Part shown: positions 39,443-47,716 of the stretch, in pieces | Layout: each line of letters starts with the position of its first letter | Position numbering within the stretch: position 1 is the stretch's first letter | The notes under the pieces: generated by a model | What the model saw: the letters and a program-made list of their open reading frames with translations, nothing else | Told to the model about the DNA's origin: nothing | The model's database searches: none | Source of the DNA: Alphaproteobacteria bacterium | GTDB lineage: Bacteria > Pseudomonadota > Alphaproteobacteria > Rhizobiales > Xanthobacteraceae | Reading direction: 5' to 3' | DNA length: 47,853 nt | Assembly: GCA_026400395.1 (NCBI GenBank) | Contig: JAPLPD010000098.1 | Location: 1-47,853 of the forward strand | Made by a program: the position numbers and the translations under genes

Positions 39443-42016
39443 CTAATAGTCCTTCAGCAGGCGCTCAATGTACTCAAGTTCAAGCTGCGGGCGGAAGCTT
39501 TCGCCGAAGCGCTTGCGCAATTCTTCCAGGATGCGGCGTGCGCGCTGCACATCGATCTCGCCCGGCACCTTGACGGTGGTGTCGTCGCCGTAGTCGCGGC
39601 CGCGCAGCGGACGCCCGAGCGGAGCGGTCTCCTGGTTGGCGCGCGATTGGCCGATGCGGCCGGGATTGCCAGGACCCGGGCCCTGCCCCATCTGCTGCTG
39701 CATCGATTGCGCCATGCCCTGCGCGCCCTTGCGCATGGCCTCAAGCGCGCGGCCCTGCGAGTCGACAGCGCCGTCGGCGTCGCCGTCGCCAAGCTGACCT
39801 TGAGCATCGCCCATCGCTTCGCCGGCCTTGCCGAGTTCGTTGCCCTCGCCGCCCGGCTGACCTTGCTGACCGGGCTGGCCCTGGCCCGGCTGCGGAAAGC
39901 CTTTCTTCTTCAGTTCCTCAAGGAGTTTGCTGAGCTTGTCGCGCAGCCCCTGCTGGTCCTGGCGCAGTTCGCCCATCTGGTCCTTGTCGCCCGGCTGGCC
40001 TTGTTGGCCGCGCTGGCCCTGCTGGCCGCGCTGGCGGCGCTGATCCTGGCCCTGGCGGAAGGTGCGATCGCGCAACTGCTGCTGCTGCCGGATCATGTCG
40101 CCCAGTTCGTCGAGCGCCTGCTGCATGTCGTCGCCGTCGCCGGAATCGCCGTTCGGCTGCGCCATCTGCAGATTGTTGAGCATCTGGCTGAGCTGATCGA
40201 GCAACTGCTTGGCGGCATCCTTGGCGCCGGAGCGGGCCAGCCGCTCCATGCGGTCGAGCATGCTCTTCAAATCCTGCGAGCGAAGCTGGCGCATCGTGTT
40301 GGGATCGAGCGGACGCGCGGCCTGCTGGTTCTTGCGAAGCTCCTCGGCCAGCGCCTGCATGAACTTGTCCAGCGCGGCGCGCAGGTCGTCCATCAGCTTC
40401 TTGAGTTCTTCGTCGGTGGCGCCGCGTTCCAGTGCCTCGCGCAAGGCATCCTGCGCGGCGCGGAGCTGCTTCTCGGTCTCCGAGACGTTGCCGTCCTCCA
40501 GGAAAACCGCCATCGACCACAGCCGCGCCACCACGTCGCGCAGCCCGTCGTCGCTCTCGGAGCGCGCGAGCTGCCAGTAGATCGAGCGCAGGCCGAGGTA
40601 GATGTTGGTCTCGGGGATGAACCGCTCCGGCGCGATGGTGAGCGCGTCGAGCGACATCAACACGTGTTCCTTGGCGTTGGCATCGAGCGCCAGCGCACGG
40701 CGCTGCTCGATCAGCGCGCGCGGCAACGGCTTGGCGAACGGCCGTTCGGGTAGCCGCAACTCCTGCGGCGTCGAGCGGCCCTCGTTGTTGGCATCGTCGC
40801 GGGCGACAAGCGTCATCGTCACATCGACGCCCGCCCACGGATGCTCGGACAGATCCTTGGTGGTCTGGCCCGCGCCGGCGCGGGTGCGCGACTGCGGCAG
40901 CACCAGGGTGAAATTCGGCGCGTCGAACAGCGGGCGCGGCGGCTTGGCCGCGGCCTTGTCCGCCACCTTGCGCTCGAAGGTCGCCTGCGCGTCGACCACG
41001 CCGTAGTCGTCCTCGACCTTGTAGTTGAGCAGCAGCGAGCCGCGAAGCTGGGCTTCCGGCTCCTTGGCGATGGCGATGGTCGGCGCCCGATCCGACGTGG
41101 CGTTGAACGACCAGACCACATCGTCGCTGCCGCCCTTGACGGTGGCGGTGCCGGCGGCGGTGATGGTGAAGTGGCGCTCTTCGGTGCCCTTGGGTGCCTG
41201 CGGCCGGGCATCGGCCTTGGGCTCTTCGAGTCCGCCTTTGACGCTAACATCGAGACCCGACTGGCCAGTCGAGCGCACCACCAGCGTTGAGCCAGCCGGG
41301 ACTGTCACTGGCCCACCGGCACGCGCTTGCGTTTGTTCACCCGGACGCAGGCCCGGCAGGATCAGCGGCGGCCGTCCGGTGTAGGGCGGCGGCGCGACCC
41401 AAGCGTCGATCCGGTAGTTCGCCGGCGCCACCACGCCATGCCAATCGAACGCCGCGGTGACACGCTTGAAGCGATCGGCTCCGGCGGTAAAGAAACCCGC
41501 CGCCACCAGGACGAGCACGAGCGCACGCAGCGCATACGGATCACGCGCCTCAACACGCGGACTCGGCGTTCCCGCCTTGAGGGATTTCGCCGCGAGCAGC
41601 GACCGCTCCAAATGCGCGCGCCAGAGCGCGACGGCAAACGAGTCGCCGGCCTCGGGCGCCATGCTGTCGGCGATAGCGGTAGCCGGACGGTGCGGCAGAA
41701 GACTTTTGCGATCCAGCCGCCGAAGCCCCTCGATCCCGCTCGGCCAGCGAACCGAAAGCAGCGGCACGATTGCAGCCACAACCAGGACGAAGAAGGCCAG
41801 CAAACCGACGGCACGCGCGAGCGGCGGCAATGACACCCAGAGCCCGAACCAGGACAGCGCCAGGAACAATCCGACCGCACTCGCGATCGAGGCCAATGCC
41901 GGCCAAAGCCGTTCCCAGAACAGCGACAGCCGGGCGCGTCCGAGCGCGCGGGACAGCAGGGCTTCCCCGGCGCGGGCCTGGCGCCGATCGTCGGGCTGTT
42001 CTTGGATTTCGCTCAA
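39443..42016 (-). CDS. TIGR02302 (DUF4175) membrane protein
   Basis: 857 residues, typical alphaproteobacterial TIGR02302 protein: three spans (about 35-55, 60-85 and 168-185), a periplasmic beta region (VAPANYRIDAWVAPPPYTGR), a helical region, and a Gln/Gly-rich stretch at about 650-730 with repeated RGQQGQ units, ending in DDTTVKVPGEIDVQRAR and ELEYIERLLKDY. Function unknown; members usually follow lysA, as here (97 bases after it). Confidence 0.9.
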   Translation of the reverse strand: MSEIQEQPDDRRQARAGEALLSRALGRARLSLFWERLWPALASIASAVGLFLALSWFGLWVSLPPLARAVGLLAFFVLVVAAIVPLLSVRWPSGIEGLRRLDRKSLLPHRPATAIADSMAPEAGDSFAVALWRAHLERSLLAAKSLKAGTPSPRVEARDPYALRALVLVLVAAGFFTAGADRFKRVTAAFDWHGVVAPANYRIDAWVAPPPYTGRPPLILPGLRPGEQTQARAGGPVTVPAGSTLVVRSTGQSGLDVSVKGGLEEPKADARPQAPKGTEERHFTITAAGTATVKGGSDDVVWSFNATSDRAPTIAIAKEPEAQLRGSLLLNYKVEDDYGVVDAQATFERKVADKAAAKPPRPLFDAPNFTLVLPQSRTRAGAGQTTKDLSEHPWAGVDVTMTLVARDDANNEGRSTPQELRLPERPFAKPLPRALIEQRRALALDANAKEHVLMSLDALTIAPERFIPETNIYLGLRSIYWQLARSESDDGLRDVVARLWSMAVFLEDGNVSETEKQLRAAQDALREALERGATDEELKKLMDDLRAALDKFMQALAEELRKNQQAARPLDPNTMRQLRSQDLKSMLDRMERLARSGAKDAAKQLLDQLSQMLNNLQMAQPNGDSGDGDDMQQALDELGDMIRQQQQLRDRTFRQGQDQRRQRGQQGQRGQQGQPGDKDQMGELRQDQQGLRDKLSKLLEELKKKGFPQPGQGQPGQQGQPGGEGNELGKAGEAMGDAQGQLGDGDADGAVDSQGRALEAMRKGAQGMAQSMQQQMGQGPGPGNPGRIGQSRANQETAPLGRPLRGRDYGDDTTVKVPGEIDVQRARRILEELRKRFGESFRPQLELEYIERLLKDY

Positions 42017-42113
42017 AGCGCGGCTCCGGAGCGGAAGAAACTGTCAGTCACAACACCTTAGCATGCGACTTGATCCGCCAGAACCCAAGCAATTCGCACG
42101 CCATCCGGGCGGT

Positions 42114-43379
42114 TCATAACCAGGCCGGAAGGCGATCCAGACCGATCAATTGGTCGGCTTCAAGGCGGGGCCGCACCAGCGCCCATTCGTTATCCCGAAC
42201 AAGGACTTCCGGGATCAGCGGGCGGGTGTTGTAGGTGCCGGCCTGGACCGCCCCGTAGGCGCCGGCGGTCATCACTGCCAGCAGGCCGCCCGGCTTGGGT
42301 TCCGTCATTCTCCGGTCAAGCGCCAGGAAGTCGCCCGATTCGCAGACCGGCCCGACCACGTCCGCCACCAGACGGGGAGCGCCGGGCGCGGCTTCGCTCA
42401 TTGGCTGAATTTCGTGGAAGGCCTCATAGAGCGTCGGCCGCACGAGGTCGTTCATCGCTGCGTCGACGATCACGAATGTCTTGGCCTCACCGCGCTTGAG
42501 ATAGAGCACCTGCGTCACCAGGACGCCGGCGTTGCCGACGATCAGCCGGCCCGGCTCGAAGATCAGCTTGCAGCCGAGCCCGCGCGTCGCGTTCTTCACC
42601 ACCGCGGCGTAGGCGGCAGGGTCCGGCGGCGGCTCGTTGTCGTCGCGGTAGGGAATGCCCAGTCCACCGCCGAGATCGACGTGGGAGATCACATGACCGT
42701 CCGAACGCAACTCGCGCACGAAATCGGACAGCAGCGCAAACGCATCCCCGAACGGCGACAACTCGGTGATCTGGCTGCCGATGTGCATATCGACGCCGAC
42801 CACGCGCAGGCCCGGTAGTTTCGCCGCCTTGGCATAGACCTCACGCGCGTGGCTGATCGGAATGCCGAACTTGTTCTCGGCGCGGCCGGTCGCGATCTTG
42901 GCATGGGTCTTGGCATCGACATCGGGGTTGACGCGGATCGAGACATTCGCCGAACGCCCCTTGCCCGCGGCGATGGCCGACAGCAGCTCCAACTCCGGCT
43001 CGGACTCGACATTCACGCACAGAATGTTCTGGTCGAGCGCCATCGCCAGCTCGGCCCCGGTCTTGCCGATGCCGGAAAACATGATCTTGTCCGGCGGCAC
43101 GCCGGCGACGAGCGCACGCTTTAGTTCGCCGCCCGAGACCACGTCGGCGCCTGCGCCGAGCTTGGCCAATGTCGCGATCACCGCCTGATTGGAATTGGCC
43201 TTGACCGCGTAGCACACCAGCGACGGCACGTCGGCGAAGGCTTCGGCAAACACGCGATAGTGCCGCTCCAACGTCGCCGTGGAGTAGCAGTAGAATGGCG
43301 TACCGACCGCTTGCGCGAGGGTCGCGAGGTTCACGGCCTCTGCGTGCAGCACGCCGCCGCGATATGCGAAATGGTGCAT
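42114..43379 (-). CDS. lysA: Diaminopimelate decarboxylase
   Basis: PLP enzyme that makes lysine from meso-diaminopimelate, the last step of the pathway. 421 residues, fold-type III: PLP lysine K60 in CYAVKANSN, the Gly-rich LGGGLGIPY, EPGRLIVGNAG, and the active-site CESGDFLA. It starts 7 bases after lptM, in a probable argH-lptM-lysA-TIGR02302 operon. Confidence 0.97.
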   Translation of the reverse strand: MHHFAYRGGVLHAEAVNLATLAQAVGTPFYCYSTATLERHYRVFAEAFADVPSLVCYAVKANSNQAVIATLAKLGAGADVVSGGELKRALVAGVPPDKIMFSGIGKTGAELAMALDQNILCVNVESEPELELLSAIAAGKGRSANVSIRVNPDVDAKTHAKIATGRAENKFGIPISHAREVYAKAAKLPGLRVVGVDMHIGSQITELSPFGDAFALLSDFVRELRSDGHVISHVDLGGGLGIPYRDDNEPPPDPAAYAAVVKNATRGLGCKLIFEPGRLIVGNAGVLVTQVLYLKRGEAKTFVIVDAAMNDLVRPTLYEAFHEIQPMSEAAPGAPRLVADVVGPVCESGDFLALDRRMTEPKPGGLLAVMTAGAYGAVQAGTYNTRPLIPEVLVRDNEWALVRPRLEADQLIGLDRLPAWL

Positions 43380-43386
43380 GGCGTGC

Positions 43387-43677
43387 TCAGTCGATCAGCC
43401 AGTCAATCGGAAGACGTTTCTTCGGCCCTTTAGAAACGATCGGCCGGCCATCCTCGTCGTAGTCCGGCTCCGTCGCCTTCGGAGGCGGCGCCGCGTTCCG
43501 GCCGCCGGCGACCGGAGCTGCGACCGAATCGCTCTGGTAATTGCCCGGCGGCAGGTCCAGCGGACCTTTGCGTCCGCAACCCGCGAGCATTAACGCCAGG
43601 GCGAGCGCCCCGATCGTGGCAGCAGAAAACGGGCGATTCAGTCGTGACAAAGCGGGCTCCGGGATTTCGCGCACCAT
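43387..43677 (-). CDS. lptM: LptM-like small lipoprotein
   Basis: 96 residues from ATG 43677. The signal peptide ends in the lipobox LAGC, followed at once by GRKGPLDLPPG, the hallmark of LptM (YifL), which stabilises the LptD-LptE lipopolysaccharide translocon in E. coli. The tail is Pro-rich and ends LPIDWLID. An earlier start is possible in frame but would run into argH and spoil the signal peptide. The position between argH and lysA is conserved. Confidence 0.9.
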   Translation of the reverse strand: MVREIPEPALSRLNRPFSAATIGALALALMLAGCGRKGPLDLPPGNYQSDSVAAPVAGGRNAAPPPKATEPDYDEDGRPIVSKGPKKRLPIDWLID

Positions 43678-43733
43678 AACAGATTGTGTGTCATTTGCGA
43701 GGCTGAGCCGCGATCCGTGTCTCCGTTGATGGC

Positions 43734-45164
43734 TCACGATCGCTCCTGCTCCAGCCGCTTCAGCCATTTTTTCGCCTGCGCGCGAACATTGGCCGGCGCG
43801 GTGCCGCCGAAGCTCGTTCGGCTGCTCACCGAACGCTCGACCGACAGCACGCCGAACACCGCCTGGGTGATTCGCGGCTCGATTTTTTTCATCTCCGCCA
43901 GCGGCAGTCTATCCAAGTCCAGGCCGGCTTCCGCGGCCTTCGCAACAATGCGTCCGGTGACATGATGCGCCTCGCGGAACGGCATCTTCAGCGTCCGCAC
44001 CAGCCAGTCGGCGAGATCGGTCGCCGTGGCATAGCCGGCGCCGGCCGCGGCCTTCATGCGCTCTGTTTCAGGTTCCATGTCGCGCACCATGCCGGTCATG
44101 GCGTCGATCGAAAGCGCCAGCGCGTCGAGCGCGTCGATGGTGCCTTCCTTGTCCTCCTGCATGTCCTTTTGATACGCGAGCGGCAGGCCCTTCATCACCA
44201 TAAGCATGGCGTTCAGCGCGCCGACCACGCGGCCGGTCTTGGCGCGCACCAGTTCGGCGGCGTCCGGATTGCGCTTCTGCGGCATGATCGACGAGCCGGT
44301 GGTGAACTTGTCGCTGAGCCGCACAAGTCCGACCAGCGGCGAAGTCCAGATCACGATTTCCTCGGCGAAGCGCGACAGATGCACCGACGCGATCGACGCG
44401 GCCGCAAGCGTCTCCATGACGAAGTCGCGGTCGGACACCGCGTCGAGCGAGTTCGCCATCGGCCGGTCGAACTCCAGCGCCTCGGCCGTCATGTGGCGGT
44501 CGATCGGAAACGACGTGCCCGCCAGCGCCGCTGCGCCGAGCGGCATGTCGTTCAGCCGCGACTGGGAATCGGCGAAGCGGCCGCGGTCGCGCGCAGCCAT
44601 CTCGACGTAGGCCAGAAGATGATGACCGAACGTAACCGGCTGCGCGCTTTGCAGATGAGTGAAGCCGGGCATGACGGTGCCTGCGTGCTTCAGCGCCTTC
44701 TCGGCCAGCGCCAACTGGTAGTCGCCGAGCAGGCCGTTGATGTCGTCGATGCGCGAGCGGATCCACAACCGGAAGTCGGTCGCGACCTGATCGTTTCGCG
44801 AGCGCGCGGTGTGCAGCCGTCCGGCGGCAGGGCCGATCATCTCGGCCAGCCGGCTCTCGACATTCATGTGAATGTCCTCGAGCGCCCGATTGAACTTGAA
44901 CTTGCCCGAGCCGATCTCTGACAGAATCGTGTCTAGACCGCGAACGATCTTGCGGGCATCGTCCGCCGCGATGATGCCCTGTTTGGCGAGCATCTCGGCG
45001 TGGGCCTTGCTGGCGGCAATGTCCTGGCGATACAGGTGCCAATCGAAGTCGATCGAGGTGTTGATCTTCTCCATGATGGCAGCCGGGCCGGACGCAAAGC
45101 GCCCGCCCCACATCGTGTTGCTGCGCTTGCCGCCGCTCTTCGTTGTTTTGGTCTTCTTGGTCAC
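43734..45164 (-). CDS. argH: Argininosuccinate lyase
   Basis: Last step of arginine synthesis, splitting argininosuccinate to arginine and fumarate. 476 residues of the fumarase/aspartase superfamily: [11 protein letters not shown] at the N-terminus, [18 protein letters not shown], and the signature [16 protein letters not shown] with the catalytic Ser. The first 17 residues are a Lys/Thr-rich extension. Divergent from tlpA with a 15-base gap. Confidence 0.97.
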   Translation of the reverse strand: MTKKTKTTKSGGKRSNTMWGGRFASGPAAIMEKINTSIDFDWHLYRQDIAASKAHAEMLAKQGIIAADDARKIVRGLDTILSEIGSGKFKFNRALEDIHMNVESRLAEMIGPAAGRLHTARSRNDQVATDFRLWIRSRIDDINGLLGDYQLALAEKALKHAGTVMPGFTHLQSAQPVTFGHHLLAYVEMAARDRGRFADSQSRLNDMPLGAAALAGTSFPIDRHMTAEALEFDRPMANSLDAVSDRDFVMETLAAASIASVHLSRFAEEIVIWTSPLVGLVRLSDKFTTGSSIMPQKRNPDAAELVRAKTGRVVGALNAMLMVMKGLPLAYQKDMQEDKEGTIDALDALALSIDAMTGMVRDMEPETERMKAAAGAGYATATDLADWLVRTLKMPFREAHHVTGRIVAKAAEAGLDLDRLPLAEMKKIEPRITQAVFGVLSVERSVSSRTSFGGTAPANVRAQAKKWLKRLEQERS

Positions 45165-45179
45165 CAGGATTCACCGGTC

Positions 45180-45842
45180 ATGAACGTCTCGGAACCCGCA
45201 CGCAGCCACGCCATAAGGCGGATCACCTTGATCGTTCTCGGCGGCGTGGCGGGCGTCGCGGTCGGGCTGGCCGGGGTATACGGGATTGGCCGCCTCACAG
45301 GCAATGCGGGAGCCGATCCGGCCTGCCAGGCGTCGGTGGAAACCGCCCGTCGCATGGCGCCGATGGTTCGAGGCGAGGTGGCCGCCGTCATGGTCGCCGG
45401 CACCCCGAAAACCCTGCCGACGCTCGCCTTCAAGGACGCCGCCGGGTCCGCCAAATCCCTGGCCGACTGGCGCGGCCGAACCGTGCTGCTGAATCTGTGG
45501 GCGACCTGGTGCGTGCCCTGCCGCAAGGAAATGCCGGCGCTCGACGCCCTGCAGGCCAAGCTCGGCGGCTCGGATTTCGAGGTGGTATCGATCAACATCG
45601 ATACCCGCGATCTCGAAAAGCCGAAGGAATGGCTCAGGCACGCCGGCATCCGCACGCTCGCCTACTACGCCGACAACAACGCCAAGGTGTTCCAGGACCT
45701 CAAGGCGGTGGGCAAGGCGTTCGGCATGCCCACCACTCTGATCATCGACCGCAACGGCTGCGAACTCGCGACTCTTGCAGGCCCGGCCGAATGGGCGAGC
45801 GACGACGCGGTCAAGCTGGTCACCGCCGCGCTCAAGAGATGA
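45180..45842 (+). CDS. tlpA: TlpA family thiol:disulfide reductase
   Basis: 220 residues with an N-terminal membrane anchor (about 13-35) and a periplasmic thioredoxin fold: LNLWATWCVPCRKEMPAL with C111 and C114, and the cis-Pro loop GMPTTLIIDRNG. TlpA reduces thiols for cytochrome oxidase copper and cytochrome c assembly. The extra Cys at about 48 in DPACQ fits TlpA of Bradyrhizobium. ATG 45180 is 15 bases from the divergent argH start. Confidence 0.94.
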   Translation: MNVSEPARSHAIRRITLIVLGGVAGVAVGLAGVYGIGRLTGNAGADPACQASVETARRMAPMVRGEVAAVMVAGTPKTLPTLAFKDAAGSAKSLADWRGRTVLLNLWATWCVPCRKEMPALDALQAKLGGSDFEVVSINIDTRDLEKPKEWLRHAGIRTLAYYADNNAKVFQDLKAVGKAFGMPTTLIIDRNGCELATLAGPAEWASDDAVKLVTAALKR

Positions 45843-45854
45843 CGGCACGCCGCG

Positions 45855-46055
45855 TCACACGCTGATGTCTAGATTGCCGCCAACGCCGCTCGCCACATTG
45901 GCGAGGCTGCTGAAACTCTTGCTGGCGGCGTCGAGCAACTGAGCGACGCCGGCCGAAGCGTCGGCATTCATTCGCAGCATCTTGGCGGCGGCCGCGCTCT
46001 GCAACTCGCCCGCTTGCGCGGCGATGAAGGCGGAGGCGATCGAGGCGACGTCCAT
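45855..46055 (-). CDS. YjfB-like putative motility protein
   Basis: 66 residues, no signal: MDVASIASAFIAAQAGELQS, a long Ala/Gln helix, then LLDAASKSFSSLANVA. The plan matches the short YjfB_motility family, whose role is not known. It lies 20 bases after the next upstream gene on the same strand and probably shares its CtrA-marked promoter. Confidence 0.65.
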   Translation of the reverse strand: MDVASIASAFIAAQAGELQSAAAAKMLRMNADASAGVAQLLDAASKSFSSLANVASGVGGNLDISV

Positions 46056-46075
46056 GCTGGGTGCTCGTTACGCGA

Positions 46076-46249
46076 TCAGGTCGTGATCGCGACGCCAGTG
46101 CTGCTGTCGATCCGGGTGCCGTCGGACATGGTCAGAATATTGTTCTTGGTGTCGAGATAGGCGCCGTTGGCCATGCGAATCGTCGATGACGGATCGTGGT
46201 ACTGCAGGCCGGTGGTGGTATCGACCTGGGTTCCGTTCGCCATCGTCAT
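46076..46249 (-). CDS. Short repeat protein or displaced 3' end of the upstream gene
   Basis: 57 residues made of three loose repeats: MANGTQVDTTTG, MANGAYLDTKNN and MSDGTRIDSSTG. It overlaps the upstream stop by ATGA with no ribosome binding site of its own. If one A is added to the A4 run just before the stop (46258-46261), the upstream gene reads straight into it (LALAQ-KSYIMTMANG). So it is either a coupled small gene or the natural C-terminus of a frameshifted 157-residue protein; I lean to the latter. Confidence 0.55.
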   Translation of the reverse strand: MTMANGTQVDTTTGLQYHDPSSTIRMANGAYLDTKNNILTMSDGTRIDSSTGVAITT

Positions 46250-46548
46250 GATGTAAGATTTTGCGCCAGCGCCAGCAATTCGCTTTGTCGCTTCTGCGCC
46301 GCGGAGTTCGCCATCTGCGCCGCGAGCGCGCCGGCCGAGGTCTGAGCGCTCTGGGCAATCTGCGAGAGATTGTACAAGGTGTTCTGACTTTTCGCCAAGA
46401 ACGTCTTGATGCTGTAGGAGCCGGAGCGCGAGTCCTGCAGCGCGCCCATCATGCCGCCTGCCGAATCCGAGGCGGCAATCGATTCCTGTGCTTCCTTCAG
46501 CCAATTGGGCGAAGTGCTGGATGCGGCGCTAACCGATGCGAGAGCCAT
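46246..46548 (-). CDS. Hypothetical helical protein, possible motility gene, maybe truncated by frameshift
   Basis: 100 residues, Ala/Ser/Gln-rich and mostly helical: NWLKEAQESIAASDSAGGMM, SIKTFLAKSQNTLYNLSQI and SAAQKRQSELLALAQ, with no Cys and no signal, resembling small flagellar or secreted-helix proteins. It stops just as a downstream frame takes over (see 46076-46249). A palindromic CtrA box lies 61 bases upstream. Not recognised as a named family. Confidence 0.6.
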   Translation of the reverse strand: MALASVSAASSTSPNWLKEAQESIAASDSAGGMMGALQDSRSGSYSIKTFLAKSQNTLYNLSQIAQSAQTSAGALAAQMANSAAQKRQSELLALAQNLTS

Positions 46549-46608
46549 GACGCGGGACCAGGTTCGTTCGCCCCAGTCTAGGCTGCAAGCGTTAATGATT
46601 CCTGTCTG

Positions 46609-46624
46609 TTAACGGCCGGTTAAC
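46609..46624. promoter_or_regulatory. Palindromic CtrA-type binding site
   Basis: TTAACGGCCGGTTAAC: TTAA-N7-TTAAC on both strands. It is 61 bases upstream of the start of the minus-strand gene at 46246-46548 and 89 bases before the plus-strand arsR. CtrA commonly drives motility genes, which fits the YjfB-like neighbour. Confidence 0.65.
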
Positions 46625-46678
46625 AACCGGTCGGCGCGCGCTTCGTTGCCTCCATCCGTCGGCGTATTCGGCTTCTGG

Positions 46679-46705
46679 TTGACAGGCGACGTCGACCTAT
46701 ACACT
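46679..46705 (+). promoter_or_regulatory. arsR promoter, predicted leaderless transcript
   Basis: TTGACA (46679-46684), a 15-base spacer and TACACT (46700-46705). Transcription would begin near 46712-46713, right at the ATG of arsR. No ribosome binding site precedes that ATG. The spacer is shorter than ideal, so the -10 is uncertain. Confidence 0.5.
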
Positions 46706-46722
46706 TAACTAGATGGTTAAGT
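46703..46722 (+). promoter_or_regulatory. Probable ArsR operator over the start codon
   Basis: Perfect inverted repeat ACTTAAC (46703-46709) and GTTAAGT (46716-46722), 6 bases apart, with the start codon ATG (46713) in the centre. A winged-helix dimer would cover the -10 box and start codon together, giving autorepression. Confidence 0.6.
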
Positions 46723-47144
46723 ATCGAGAGGACGCACTCGACCGTGTGTTTTCAGCGCTGGCCGATCCGACCCGCAGGGCATTGGTCGCCCGGTTGGAGA
46801 CGGAAGACAGCCTCACGGTCAGCGAACTGGCGCGGCCGTTTCCGGTTTCGCTGCCGGCGATCATGAAGCATCTCGACGTGCTGTCGGATGCCGGACTGAT
46901 CACGCGCAGCAAAAGCGGCCGCACTGTGAACTGCCAATTCACCGCGGCCACGATGAAGTCCGCCATGGAATGGCTGCATCGCTACGAACGTTTCTGGACG
47001 GCGAGTCTCGACCGGCTCGGCGCAATACTGGAGGAAGACGAGTCATGTCCACCGCAACAGCCACCAAGCCAAGCCTCACAATCAAGCGCCGCTTCAACGC
47101 GCCGCCCGCCAAAGTCTTCGCCGCGTGGACCGACGCGAAAATGA
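46713..47144 (+). CDS. ArsR-family transcriptional regulator
   Basis: 143 residues. Winged helix at about 8-90: ALDRVFSALADPTRRALVA, LTVSELARPFPVSLPAIMKHLDVL (recognition helix), and TRSKSGRTVNCQF (wing). No metal-binding CxC is present, so it belongs to the non-metal group usually paired with SRPBCC genes. The last 35 residues are Ser/Pro/Arg-rich and overlap the next gene by 100 bases in another frame. Ligand unknown. Confidence 0.9.
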   Translation: MVKYREDALDRVFSALADPTRRALVARLETEDSLTVSELARPFPVSLPAIMKHLDVLSDAGLITRSKSGRTVNCQFTAATMKSAMEWLHRYERFWTASLDRLGAILEEDESCPPQQPPSQASQSSAASTRRPPKSSPRGPTRK

Positions 47145-47482
47145 TCGCGCGCTGGTTCGGCCCGGAGGGGGTCGAGCGCGTCGAGGCCACGACCGACCTG
47201 CGCGTCGCGGGCGCCTATCACATCACCATGCAGGTGCCCGGCGACCAGCACGACGTTTTCGGCGTCTATCGCGAGATCGTGCCGAATGAGCGGCTGGTGT
47301 TCACCTGGGCCTGGAAGAGCACGCCGGAGCGCGAGTCGCTGGTGACGGTCACGTTCAAGCCCGACGGTACGGGCACCATGATGACGCTGTTGCATGAGCA
47401 CTTCTACGATGCCGACGCGCGGGACCGCCATCAGCACGGCTGGAGCGGCGCGATCGACAAGCTCGAAACGCTCATGGCGTAA
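47045..47482 (+). CDS. SRPBCC (AHSA1-type) domain protein
   Basis: 145 residues: FNAPPAKVFAAWTDAKMIARWFGP opens the START-like cavity fold, then VFGVYREIVPNERLVFTWAW and TLLHEHFYDADARDRHQHGW. Such proteins bind small hydrophobic ligands and are regularly encoded after this type of ArsR. GGAGGA lies about 9 bases before the ATG at 47045, inside arsR. Exact ligand unknown. Confidence 0.92.
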   Translation: MSTATATKPSLTIKRRFNAPPAKVFAAWTDAKMIARWFGPEGVERVEATTDLRVAGAYHITMQVPGDQHDVFGVYREIVPNERLVFTWAWKSTPERESLVTVTFKPDGTGTMMTLLHEHFYDADARDRHQHGWSGAIDKLETLMA

Positions 47483-47506
47483 TTTTCACGGCATCAGGAG
47501 ACGAAC

Positions 47507-47716
47507 ATGGCGTGGTCGCACGGAAACTTCTATTGGAACGAACTGCTCACCAAGGACGCAGAGCGCGCCAAGCGCTTCTACAGCGAGACCATCGGCTGGA
47601 CGTACCAGGCGATGCCGATGCCGGACGGCGCGACCTACTGGATGGCGATCATGGACGGCAAGCCGGCCGCCGGCCTGTTTCCAACGAACCGGCCTGAGCC
47701 GGGATTCTCCACATGA
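47507..47716 (+). pseudogene. VOC/glyoxalase-like protein, broken at the window end
   Basis: The first 62 residues are a good VOC-family start: HGNFYWNELLTKDAERAKRF, the YSETIGWTY strand, and MAIMDGKPAAGLFPTNRPE, with AGGAG 7 bases before the ATG. After residue 66 the expected second half-motif is missing: a TGA stops the frame, and the remaining 137 bases to the window end give no VOC match in any frame, though they keep a GC-rich coding-like look. Either the contig ends in poor sequence or the gene is truly truncated. Third gene of arsR-SRPBCC-VOC. Confidence 0.7.
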
